NCBI RefSeq assembly: GCF_019733355.1
Contig: NZ_JAIHLQ010000016.1
Span: 62,001 to 126,000 of the forward strand
From: Pseudomonas baetica
GTDB taxonomy: Bacteria > Pseudomonadota > Gammaproteobacteria > Pseudomonadales > Pseudomonadaceae
Direction of reading: 5' to 3'
Length of the DNA stretch: 64,000 nt
The notes beneath the pieces were generated by a model. The model made no database searches and was not told the DNA's origin. It saw only the letters and a list, made by a program, of their open reading frames with translations. The position numbers and the translations under genes are program-made. Shown one piece after another: positions 1 through 7,586 of the stretch. Every line of letters starts with the position of its first letter. Within the stretch, counting starts at the first letter, position 1.

Positions 1-1073
1 GCAGTGAACGGCATAGCGTCCTTGAACGCGCTGCCCAGACGATGCTCATCGGTGATCCCGGTAAACGCGGTGATCAACACGATCACCATCAGGCCGATCA
101 GGCCCACTTCCGCGACATGGAAAGCCAGCCCGGCAATCAGGATCAGCGCGGCGGCGCCTTGCACCAGCAGGGCGGCGCGTTGGCGATTCGTGCGCTTGGC
201 GTTGTCCTCGGCGGCATAGTTGGCGAGTACGGCGCGCACGTTCTCCGGCAGCAGTGTGCCGTACCCGAACCAGCGCAGCTTCTCCAGCAAAACGCAGGTC
301 ACAAGACCTGCCACCAGCACTGGCACGGATACCGGGGCGACTTTCAAGAAGAACTCGGCGAAGTGCCAGCCCATTTCATGGCCGATCAGCAGGTTCTGTG
401 GCTCGCCGACCAATGTGCAGACGCCACCCAGCGCCGTGCCCACCGCGCCGTGCATCAACAGACTGCGCAGGAACTCGCGGAACTGTTCCAGATCGTCATG
501 TTGCAGGGGGGGCAAGTGTTGGTCGTCATTGATTTCACTGTCCTGCCGTGGATCGTTGCCCGAGGCAACCCGGTGGTAGACCGCGTAGAAACCGACACCC
601 GCGCTGATGATCACCGCTGTGACGGTCAATGCATCGAGAAACGCTGAAAGAAACGCCGACAGGAAGCAGAACATCAGAGACAGCAGCGCTTTTGAACGTA
701 CGCCCAATAACAGCCGCGAAAACAGAAACAGCAGCAGGTCCTTCATGAAGTAAATGCCGGCCACCATGAACATCAGTAGCAAGATCACCGGAAAGTTGTG
801 CACCAACTCATCATAGAGTGCCTGCGGCGTGGTCATCTTCAGCAGCAGGGCTTCAATCAGCAATAAACCGCCGGGCATCAACGGATAACACTTGAGGGCC
901 ATGGCCAGGGTAAAGATGAACTCGATCACCAGCAGCCAGCCAGCCGCGACGGGGCCAGCAGTGAACAGCACGACAGCATTAAGGATCAGGAATCCAACGA
1001 TGGTCGCTTTATACCAGCGTGGTGAATGCCCTAGAAAGTTATGCGCGAACGCCTGGGCCATTGAACCGGACAT
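1..1073 (-). CDS. nhaB: Na+/H+ antiporter NhaB (3' end cut by window edge)
   Basis: Inner-membrane sodium/proton antiporter that exports Na+ in exchange for protons. The minus-strand frame runs open from an ATG at 1073 to the window edge, giving about 357 residues of a family usually near 500. The N-terminus MSGSMAQAFAHNFLGHSP and the segments CYPLMPGGLLLIEA, FLSAFLDALTVTAV and TLVGEPQNLLIGHEMGWHF are characteristic of NhaB, and the frame is dominated by hydrophobic membrane spans. AAGGAG lies 7 bases before the start. It is transcribed away from the delta-60 gene's 3' end with a short gap. The family assignment is by recognised sequence pattern; the missing C-terminal third cannot be judged. 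Confidence 0.93.
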   Translation of the reverse strand, partial: MSGSMAQAFAHNFLGHSPRWYKATIVGFLILNAVVLFTAGPVAAGWLLVIEFIFTLAMALKCYPLMPGGLLLIEALLLKMTTPQALYDELVHNFPVILLLMFMVAGIYFMKDLLLFLFSRLLLGVRSKALLSLMFCFLSAFLSAFLDALTVTAVIISAGVGFYAVYHRVASGNDPRQDSEINDDQHLPPLQHDDLEQFREFLRSLLMHGAVGTALGGVCTLVGEPQNLLIGHEMGWHFAEFFLKVAPVSVPVLVAGLVTCVLLEKLRWFGYGTLLPENVRAVLANYAAEDNAKRTNRQRAALLVQGAAALILIAGLAFHVAEVGLIGLMVIVLITAFTGITDEHRLGSAFKDAMPFT

Positions 1074-1134
1074 CGGTTGCTCCTTGTCTTGAGAAGCGCG
1101 CAAGTTGCCGGATGTGAGAACGAAGATCAAGCTC

Positions 1135-2424
1135 TTAGGCGTTCAGATACCGCGCGATCACGGCCCGGTAACGGCCATCCAGCGAATAACCACCGACGAG
1201 AATAGCGCCATCCGCTTGTAAGGCCAGTGAGTTTGCCGTGTCGAGACTGTGTCCCAGGCGGGTGCGCAGCCAGCCACTGCCATGGCCGAAGCTTGGGTCC
1301 AGGCAGCCATCGGCGTGGTAACGGGCCACGATGAAATCTGCTTCGACCCCGCCAATGGTTGCACCTGCGGCGATGATTCGGCCATCTGCCATGCGCTGGG
1401 CGGCGCTCCATTGGCAGCCGCTCGGACCGATGTCCAGCAGTTGCGGCTGGCCGTTATTGCGATGCAGGTCGGGGCGACCATTGGGGTGAAGGCTGAAGGC
1501 CAGGCAGCGAAGCGGGTCGAAACTGCTGCCGAAACAGTGCAGGGCGTCTTCGGATTCAAGGACCCGACTGATCTGCGCGCTTCTCCCATCAGCCTTGATT
1601 GCCATGAAGCCGTCTACTGCGAAGCGCTCGTCAAGGCGACCATCGGGCAGATAGCGCGCCAACAGACCTTCCTGGGGGAAATCGATTGAACCGCCCACCA
1701 CGATCCGCCCGTCTTCCTGCAGCAGTAGGCTACTGAGCCAGGTATTGAGCAACAGATGGCGGATCATCACGAAGCCGCGACCGTTGAAGGTTTCATCCAG
1801 GCTGGCGTCGGGTTTGAGTCGAATCAGCATGCCGGCATGGTCAGCGAGTTCGAAGTGGTGGTTGGCGATCAGCAGAATATGCCCGTCGGCCTGTACCGCT
1901 AAGTCGCAGGCCTCAGCACCCGGTACGCCCGGAGGCAGCCAGGGGTCACGGGAGCCCATGGACAAATCGCCCGGCAGGCATACAACTTTGCGGCCATTAT
2001 CCCCAAACGTTTGATCCGGTCTGCCTTGCGCGTCGAACAGGGCGACGGCGGGCAGAGTGCGATGGGTGTTTTCATAGTGCAGGCCGGCCAGCAGAATGCG
2101 TCCATCGGGCAACGCCTGCACTTTGCCGGCCATGGCCTCGAAACCAGGGGCAAACGTGTCGATCACGCTGCCTTGATCACCGAATGAAAGATCGGTGGAA
2201 CCATCGGCGAGCAACCGAGCAAGGCCGAAACGGCTGCCTTGTGCAAGGCCGACTTTGGCTGCCACAAGAATCCGGCCCTGCGCATCCAGCGCAACATCTT
2301 GAGTCAGGCTGGACACACTGTCGGGAAAATAAACCTGGGCGACTCCGTTGGCGGCAAATGTCGTGTCGAGTTGACCGGCATTATTCAATGGCGTCGGGAG
2401 CAGGTAAGTGTTCAAAGTTGACAT
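1135..2424 (-). CDS. Delta-60 repeat (beta-propeller-like) protein
   Basis: Protein of 429 residues built from about six repeats of the delta-60 type. Recurrent signatures are LDTTFAANG, STDLSFGDQG, RPDQTFGDNG, SLDETFNGRG, RLDERFAVDG and CLDPSFGHGS, each paired with a strand such as ALQADGAILVGG or VALDAQGRILVAA. Such proteins are predicted beta-propellers of unknown function. The start at 2424 (MSTLNTYLLP) was chosen because AAGGAG sits about 10 bases upstream; the frame stays open 40 codons further, but that stretch is not repeat-like. No signal peptide is visible from this start. It lies between nhaB and an 88-aa unknown gene, with no operon partner. Function unknown. Confidence 0.85.
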   Translation of the reverse strand: MSTLNTYLLPTPLNNAGQLDTTFAANGVAQVYFPDSVSSLTQDVALDAQGRILVAAKVGLAQGSRFGLARLLADGSTDLSFGDQGSVIDTFAPGFEAMAGKVQALPDGRILLAGLHYENTHRTLPAVALFDAQGRPDQTFGDNGRKVVCLPGDLSMGSRDPWLPPGVPGAEACDLAVQADGHILLIANHHFELADHAGMLIRLKPDASLDETFNGRGFVMIRHLLLNTWLSSLLLQEDGRIVVGGSIDFPQEGLLARYLPDGRLDERFAVDGFMAIKADGRSAQISRVLESEDALHCFGSSFDPLRCLAFSLHPNGRPDLHRNNGQPQLLDIGPSGCQWSAAQRMADGRIIAAGATIGGVEADFIVARYHADGCLDPSFGHGSGWLRTRLGHSLDTANSLALQADGAILVGGYSLDGRYRAVIARYLNA

Positions 2425-2661
2425 GCACGCATCTCCTTGCGAGTTGACCAGGACCGGGGGCCGATCGGGTAACTGCATGAGCGGAACATTCAATCCCTGA
2501 ACAGAGGGAAGTACAACTGTAAGAACTAACAGGTGGAGGGTCACACTGTGCCAGAACAGTGTCTTTTTGAACCAATGGCAAGCCTGCCAAGCAGTTACGT
2601 TGCCGCGCGATGCTGAAAGTTGTACAGAAGTGTGGGGAGCTTAATAGAAATAGCAACTAAG

Positions 2662-2697
2662 AAAAGAAAAGCGAATGACCTCAAAGTCATCCGCTTT
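2662..2697 (-). terminator. Intrinsic terminator of the 88-aa gene
   Basis: Read on the minus strand, a 12-base stem (AAAGCG-G-ATGAC with GTCAT-T-CGCTTT, one mismatch) with a 6-base loop is followed by TTTTCTTTTC. It begins about 10 bases after the stop of the gene ending at 2707, in the right orientation to end its transcript before the delta-60 gene. Confidence 0.8.
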
Positions 2698-2706
2698 ACC
2701 CAGCTT

Positions 2707-2973
2707 TCAATGTGGCATCGACCACGATTGCAACGCATAACCCTCTTCGCTCAGTTCGGCGCGAGCCTGCTGCAGCAACTGTTCCAGCTGTGCCGGGTCG
2801 GAGTAGGCGGTACTCGGAATCTGTTTACGGCCGATTCGTGAGTTGGTGCGGTCGATAACAGTCAGACTCAATTCGCCATTGCCGTCTTGTGGGGCCCAGG
2901 CCACGCACTGGAAAGGTTGGAACGCGTGGTTGGCAATCAAAAGAGCTTCGTTGATACGGAGCGGGGCGGTCAT
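2707..2973 (-). CDS. Small conserved-looking protein of unknown function
   Basis: 88 residues beginning MTAPLRINEALLIANHAF. I do not recognise the family. There is no signal peptide or membrane span; the composition is that of a small soluble protein, with a C-terminal amphipathic stretch (DPAQLEQLLQQARAELSEE). The start at 2973 was chosen because a purine-rich AAAGAGAG precedes it; a longer frame to 3060 adds 29 residues lacking a good ribosome site. An intrinsic terminator follows immediately. It is divergent from the sigma-54 activator at 3319 across a 345-base AT-rich gap, so a shared regulatory region is possible. Confidence 0.7.
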   Translation of the reverse strand: MTAPLRINEALLIANHAFQPFQCVAWAPQDGNGELSLTVIDRTNSRIGRKQIPSTAYSDPAQLEQLLQQARAELSEEGYALQSWSMPH

Positions 2974-3318
2974 GGGGTTTTCTCTCTTTAGTGCCCAATC
3001 AAGTGATAGGCCGTCGGTTGGGCTCACCGATCGGCTGGTTACTTGTACTGATGCACGCAACCGGGGAGCAGGTCACACTTGAAACAAAGAAATTTGAAAT
3101 TTCTTTTATGCCGTCGGATTTTCTGGAGGTTTTGAAAGTTTGCTGAAAGAAACGAAGTCGATAGCTAACTAATAATTACGTTTCTTATAACGTGTTTGCT
3201 TGTAGACCTATAAGCAATCGATACAAGGCGCCGTCAAATTCTTGCTAATGTTACAGCCAGGTCTGCCAAATGACTGTTTTTAAAATAAATTCCTTTAATT
3301 TGGCGCCAAGGAACAGTC
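2974..3318. promoter_or_regulatory. Divergent AT-rich intergenic region with a perfect palindrome
   Basis: A 345-base gap between divergent genes, clearly more AT-rich than the flanks. It contains a perfect 9-base inverted repeat at 3086-3106 (AAAGAAATT, spacer TGA, AATTTCTTT) and a TTGAAACA at 3079-3086, the same octamer as one arm of the palindrome upstream of fapA. It is expected to hold promoters for both the 88-aa gene and the sigma-54 activator. I could not confidently assign -35/-10 boxes. Confidence 0.5.
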
Positions 3319-4644
3319 ATGAGTGAAGCGCCCGCATTACGACGTTTATTGGTGGTCGACCCCTGCGACGACTGTCACCGCTTACTACCCGGTCTGCGGG
3401 CGGCAGGCTGGGATGTCGACAGCTGTAGCCTGGAAAACGCCGCCGACCGTAGCTGTGATGTCGGCTTGCTGCGTTTGCAGCCTTTTCACCTGGAACGTCC
3501 CGAAGCCGTCAAGGAACTGATAAGTCGCAGCGGCACTGAATGGATCGCTGTGCTCAATCAGGAAGTCCTGCGCTTGCAGAACGTCGGTGACTTCGTCTGT
3601 GAATGGTTTTTCGATTTCCATACCTTACCCTTTGACGTGTCGCGGGTGCAGGTCACCCTCGGCCGCGCGTTCGGCATGGCGCGCTTGCGCGGGCAGGGCA
3701 CGATCCACATTGATCAGCCGGAGCACGAACTGCTCGGCGACAGCAAACCGATTCGCGAACTACGCAAACTCCTGAGCAAACTGGCGCCCACCGAGTCGCC
3801 CGTGTTGATTCGCGGCGAAAGCGGCACCGGTAAGGAGCTGGTTGCACGCACGCTGCATCGTCAATCCCAGCGTCACAACAAGCCGTTCGTGGCGATCAAC
3901 TGCGGTGCAATTCCTGAACATTTGATCCAGTCCGAACTGTTCGGGCACGAAAAAGGTGCGTTTACCGGCGCTCATCAGCGAAAGGTCGGGCGCATCGAAG
4001 CGGCCAATGGCGGCACGTTGTTTCTCGATGAAATCGGCGATTTGCCGCTGGAACTGCAAGCCAATCTGCTGCGCTTTCTTCAGGAAAAACACATTGAGCG
4101 GGTAGGGGGCAGTCAGCCGATCCCGGTTGATGTGCGCGTTCTGGCGGCGACTCACGTCGATCTGGAAGCCGCCATCGACAAGAAGCTCTTTCGCGAAGAC
4201 CTGTATTACCGCCTCAACGTTTTGCAAGTCGCCACCGCGCCGCTGCGTGAGCGCCACGGCGATCTGTCGATGCTGGCCAACCACTTTTCCCACTTCTACA
4301 GCCACGAAACCGGACGCCGACCGCGCAGTTTCAGTGAAGATGCGCTGATTGCCATGGGCAAACACGATTGGCCGGGCAACGTGCGCGAACTGGCCAACCG
4401 CGTGCGTCGAGGTCTTGTTTTGGCCGAAGGTCGGCAGATCGAAGCGCGCGACCTGGGATTGATCAGCCAGCACTCGATCGCCACACCGATGGGGACGCTG
4501 GAGGACTATAAAACCCGCGCCGAACGCCAGGCGCTGTGCGATGTGTTGAACCGGCACAGCGACAACCTCAGTGTCGCGGCCAAGGTGCTTGGCGTTTCGC
4601 GGCCGACTTTTTATCGCTTGTTGCACAAGCATCAGATCCGCTAG
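3319..4644 (+). CDS. Sigma-54-dependent activator (VpsR-like), probable fap regulator
   Basis: 441-residue bacterial enhancer-binding protein. Residues 1-125 form a receiver-like domain resembling the VpsR N-terminus (starts LRRLLVVDPCDDCHRLL). The AAA+ core runs about 135-370, with Walker A GESGTGKE (166-173), the sigma-54-contacting loop GAFTGA (213-218) and Walker B TLFLDEIGD (233-241). A Fis-type helix-turn-helix lies at 415-440 (LSVAAKVLGVSRPTFYRLL). An intact GAFTGA means it should be able to remodel sigma-54 polymerase. It converges on the fap operon across a shared terminator, and fapA has a -24/-12 promoter with upstream repeats. That it controls fap is inference from context. Confidence 0.92.
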   Translation: MSEAPALRRLLVVDPCDDCHRLLPGLRAAGWDVDSCSLENAADRSCDVGLLRLQPFHLERPEAVKELISRSGTEWIAVLNQEVLRLQNVGDFVCEWFFDFHTLPFDVSRVQVTLGRAFGMARLRGQGTIHIDQPEHELLGDSKPIRELRKLLSKLAPTESPVLIRGESGTGKELVARTLHRQSQRHNKPFVAINCGAIPEHLIQSELFGHEKGAFTGAHQRKVGRIEAANGGTLFLDEIGDLPLELQANLLRFLQEKHIERVGGSQPIPVDVRVLAATHVDLEAAIDKKLFREDLYYRLNVLQVATAPLRERHGDLSMLANHFSHFYSHETGRRPRSFSEDALIAMGKHDWPGNVRELANRVRRGLVLAEGRQIEARDLGLISQHSIATPMGTLEDYKTRAERQALCDVLNRHSDNLSVAAKVLGVSRPTFYRLLHKHQIR

Positions 4645-4654
4645 GGCGGGGGAA

Positions 4655-4699
4655 ACGAACAAGGCCCGCTGCGACGTAATCGCAGCGGGCCTTGTTCGT
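4655..4699. terminator. Bidirectional terminator between activator and fapF
   Basis: Perfect 20-base inverted repeat (arms 4655-4674 and 4680-4699, core AAGGCCCGCTGCGA) with a 5-base loop, placed between two convergent genes. The stem is unusually long and GC-rich. It has only TTGTTCGT rather than a long T-tract on either side, so it may terminate both transcripts. Confidence 0.8.
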
Positions 4700-4709
4700 G
4701 ATCGAGCGG

Positions 4710-6008
4710 TCAGAAGTAGTACGGGAATTTCAGGCTGAAGGAAAAGTCCGGGGCATCATCGGTCAAGCCGATGGACAGGTTGGGAACGATGGTCAGGTTA
4801 TCGGTGGCCGCAACGGTCATGCCGATGTTGAAGTAGCCGGCGTTGGCATCACTGGACACCACCGACTGCCAATCCCCGCCGTCTTGTTTGAGCTTGCTTT
4901 GACGTTGCACCAGATCAGATACCGAGAACGACATACTCATCTTTTCGTTCAAGGCGAAGGCTACACCGGCGCCGATCTGGAAGCTGTCGCCGATTCGCAC
5001 TTTGCCAGGGGTCTTCTGGTTGACGGTCGAACTGATGTCGTCGAACGATTCCTCAAGGTTATGTGTGTAGGACAAGCTGCCGAACAACACCGCCGGGTCG
5101 AAGGTCTTGACCAGCGAGATGCCTGGCGTAATCGACCAGACGCCGTTGCCGGTCGGCAGGGTGTCCGGCACGAACAGGTTGGTGTTGGCGTCGGTCTGGC
5201 GCAACTTGATGCCGAAGGGGTCCTTGCCCGTTGGCGCCTTCACGCGCAAGGTGACCACTGCGTCCGGGGAGTTGACGGACTCGTCCATGAATTTATAGGC
5301 GATACCAAAGTTGACGTCGCCAATGGTTGGATCTCGCGTAACGTCCTGTTCGGTTGTTACGCCGGCAGCCCCCTGATTACCGCCACCGGACTGATAGGTC
5401 GATTCTCGGTACACCACTGGCACGTTCAGATCAAACTGCCAGCGATTGTTGAAGTTGTAGCGGCCGGTGACGTCCAGCGTCCAGGTATCGGCCTTGATAC
5501 GGTCAAGGTTGATGTTGCCGAGAAAAATTGAATCCAGTGCGAGAAAACCATTCAGGATCAACTGACGGGTGTCATAACGCGAGTAGGTAACGCCGGTTTC
5601 GAGACTGAATTTACCGCCACCAAAAAAGCCACTGGCTTCGTCATACAGGTTGGATACGCTTTGCGCCGGTTGTGAATCGTCGGCCAGCGACTGCCCGTAG
5701 CCACTGCCCCCGGCAGCGCCTCCGGATGCAGTGGCAGAGCCAGTGCGGTTTGCAACGGCATTGCGTTTCATGTCCGCAGGCGATTTGACCAAGCGCTTGG
5801 GAGGAGGGGCTACGGGTTGTTCCTCTACCTGGCGGACTCGTTGTTCGAGCACCGCCAGGGCCTTTTGTTGTACTTCGTATCGTTGTTTTAGTTCCAGAAG
5901 TTCTTGCTTGAGTGTTGCGACGTCCGCGTCGGGTGCTGCTTGCAGCATGGCGGCGGGAAGAAGCGTACTCAAACAAACCGCTGTACGCAGTGATACTGAT
6001 CGATACAT
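4710..6008 (-). CDS. fapF: FapF, outer-membrane amyloid export pore
   Basis: 432 residues. A signal peptide (about 1-25, ending LQAAPDA) is followed by a predicted coiled coil (about 28-65, VATLKQELLELKQRYEVQQ), a low-complexity linker rich in Gly, Ser and Ala, and from about 115 a beta-barrel that ends in the classic outer-membrane terminal aromatic motif FSLKFPYYF. In the Fap system FapF is the trimeric pore that secretes the amyloid subunits, with the periplasmic coiled coil gating it. It is the last gene of the operon and is followed by the long bidirectional terminator. An AAGGGACGG ribosome site precedes the ATG at 6008. Confidence 0.95.
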   Translation of the reverse strand: MYRSVSLRTAVCLSTLLPAAMLQAAPDADVATLKQELLELKQRYEVQQKALAVLEQRVRQVEEQPVAPPPKRLVKSPADMKRNAVANRTGSATASGGAAGGSGYGQSLADDSQPAQSVSNLYDEASGFFGGGKFSLETGVTYSRYDTRQLILNGFLALDSIFLGNINLDRIKADTWTLDVTGRYNFNNRWQFDLNVPVVYRESTYQSGGGNQGAAGVTTEQDVTRDPTIGDVNFGIAYKFMDESVNSPDAVVTLRVKAPTGKDPFGIKLRQTDANTNLFVPDTLPTGNGVWSITPGISLVKTFDPAVLFGSLSYTHNLEESFDDISSTVNQKTPGKVRIGDSFQIGAGVAFALNEKMSMSFSVSDLVQRQSKLKQDGGDWQSVVSSDANAGYFNIGMTVAATDNLTIVPNLSIGLTDDAPDFSFSLKFPYYF

Positions 6009-6053
6009 GAATAAGCCGTCCCTTTAAACCCAATGATCGAGACTCAGCGTAGT

Positions 6054-6800
6054 TCAATATCCGATGTTGCGTAGGGCTCTGAGTTGACTCAGGTTACAGT
6101 CCAATGCACCGGCGCTCATGCCGTTATTGTTCAGAACTACGTTGAGTTGGGTCATGTTGTTGACCACGTTGGCACTGCCGAGCAAACGGGTGTTTTGCAG
6201 CAAACCACCCTGGGCGACCTGTTGCAGGGATGTACCCTGATTTCCGGAGGCCTGAATAGCCATTTGGATGCCACTGCCGGTGGCCGAAACGGCCACATTC
6301 CCGGCAGCATTACCACCGGTGATGGTTTGTCCGGCCATCAACGCCTGTCCTTGAGCGGGTACCAGCGCGGGAGCTTTGGAAGCTTCCGAGACATTGATTG
6401 CGACGTTGTTGTAGGCCGTGTTGCTGTCGCCGGCGGCGCGCACGCTTTGCGTCACGCCCTGGCTGCTGTTGAGGGCGGCGCCACCGGTGATCGTACCGGT
6501 GCCCGCTGTCAGGGTGCTGCCGTTGCCGTGTTCCTTGATTGTCTGGACATAGAATTCGGGTTTTACGGTTGCCGCTTGAAGTTGCATTGAGGTCGATGCC
6601 CCGATCAGGTCACCACTGGCATTGCGCCAGGTACTGCTCATGACAATACCGAAGCTGATGATACGCCCCGGCATGACATAACGACCGCGTAGCTCGGCGA
6701 GCTCTTGGTCCTTGACTTCGATGGGTTTGAATCCTGCATTGGCGTAGCCTGACGCGCTCGCTGCCAGGCAGGCGGCGGCCAGCCAGTATGAGGTTTTCAT
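6054..6800 (-). CDS. fapE: FapE, minor extracellular component of Fap fibrils
   Basis: 248 residues with a Sec signal peptide (MKTSYWLAAACLAASASGYANA). The mature part is Asn/Gln/Ala-rich and repeat-like (QTITGGNAAGNVAVSATG, NVVNNMTQLNVVLNNNG), resembling the amyloid subunits, and ends DCNLSQLRALRNIGY with a single Cys. FapE is reported in the Fap literature as a secreted minor fibre component; its exact role is unsettled. GGGAG precedes the start. It lies 42 bases after fapD and 45 before fapF, within the same minus-strand operon. Confidence 0.93.
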   Translation of the reverse strand: MKTSYWLAAACLAASASGYANAGFKPIEVKDQELAELRGRYVMPGRIISFGIVMSSTWRNASGDLIGASTSMQLQAATVKPEFYVQTIKEHGNGSTLTAGTGTITGGAALNSSQGVTQSVRAAGDSNTAYNNVAINVSEASKAPALVPAQGQALMAGQTITGGNAAGNVAVSATGSGIQMAIQASGNQGTSLQQVAQGGLLQNTRLLGSANVVNNMTQLNVVLNNNGMSAGALDCNLSQLRALRNIGY

Positions 6801-6842
6801 CTGCTGCTCCCGGGACGTCCAGTCCCATTCTTTTATCGGCGA

Positions 6843-7523
6843 TTAAAAGAAGTCGCTCTGTATGAATCCGAAGTCCATCAACTCGGCGTCTCGGACAGGG
6901 TTGAAACCATCGAGTTTGTTCTTGGCGGTCAGCGGTGTCGGAGGGCTTCGTAACGCATTGGTTTTGTCATATCCGGGACCGACGATGGCGAAGACAATGC
7001 CGTTCCAACCTTTGACAAAGTCATCGTGGACGTAGCGTTTGTGGCCTAAAACCGGGTCTGCGATGTACACCCAATCCTTGTCCGCACGCTGCAACACCAC
7101 GAAATGCTTGTAGCCGCGAATCTCCATCAGTACCACTACCGGAATGGTCACCGCTTCGAGTTTCTCGGGCGGAATCCGGTAACCCCTGGCGCGCATGCCG
7201 ATGGTTTCAACGTAGCGCTTCATGTCCAGCATGGAAAAACCTTGAGTGCGAACAAGGTCCGGGTCGGAATTGACCAGCATGCCTTTGATGATGTGCTCCT
7301 CATCGACGTCGAGCCAATAGGCCTGGCGTAACACCGTGGCCAGTGCGGCGGCGCCGCAACTGAAATCGGTTTTCTGTTCGACGATGTCGGAAAACTTGCG
7401 CTCACGAATGCTTTGCACGTTCTTGTAGACGAGTGTGCCGCCGGGAAGGGCAGCCACAGGCATCTGGGCAGCCTGGGTCAGGCCGGACAAGCAGAGCAGA
7501 GCGAAAAGGGCAGTCTTACGCAT
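6843..7523 (-). CDS. fapD: FapD, C39-family cysteine peptidase
   Basis: 226 residues with a signal peptide (MRKTALFALLCLSGLTQAAQ). The C39 peptidase catalytic set is visible: Cys56 in DFSCGAAALATVL, His140 in IRGYKHFVVL and Asp156 in VYIADPVLGHKRY. C39 peptidases usually process leader peptides in bacteriocin exporters; here the domain stands alone in the periplasm. FapD is required for Fap biogenesis and presumably processes another Fap component (inference from family and operon). Translation starts 63 bases downstream of the fapC stop, after a hairpin that may reduce its expression relative to fapC. Confidence 0.95.
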   Translation of the reverse strand: MRKTALFALLCLSGLTQAAQMPVAALPGGTLVYKNVQSIRERKFSDIVEQKTDFSCGAAALATVLRQAYWLDVDEEHIIKGMLVNSDPDLVRTQGFSMLDMKRYVETIGMRARGYRIPPEKLEAVTIPVVVLMEIRGYKHFVVLQRADKDWVYIADPVLGHKRYVHDDFVKGWNGIVFAIVGPGYDKTNALRSPPTPLTAKNKLDGFNPVRDAELMDFGFIQSDFF

Positions 7524-7550
7524 GATCGATACGCCTTTGCGGACTGAGGA

Positions 7551-7572
7551 AAAGCCCCGTTTCCGGGGCTTT
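7551..7572 (-). terminator. Intercistronic hairpin between fapC and fapD (attenuator candidate)
   Basis: On the minus strand AAAGCCCCG, a GAAA tetraloop, and CGGGGCTTTTCC form a 9-base perfect stem followed by a short T-tract. It begins about 14 bases after the fapC stop and lies about 28 bases before the fapD ATG. This is a plausible partial terminator or 3'-end stabiliser that would keep fapABC mRNA more abundant than fapDEF. Confidence 0.75.
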
Positions 7573-7586
7573 CGTTTCGATCGCGA

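Noticed and set aside
2281..2600. Sigma-54 promoter upstream of the delta-60 gene
   Set aside because: CTGGCACAGTGTGACC and TTGGCAGGCTTGCC both contain TGGCA, but neither has GC at the correct -12 spacing.
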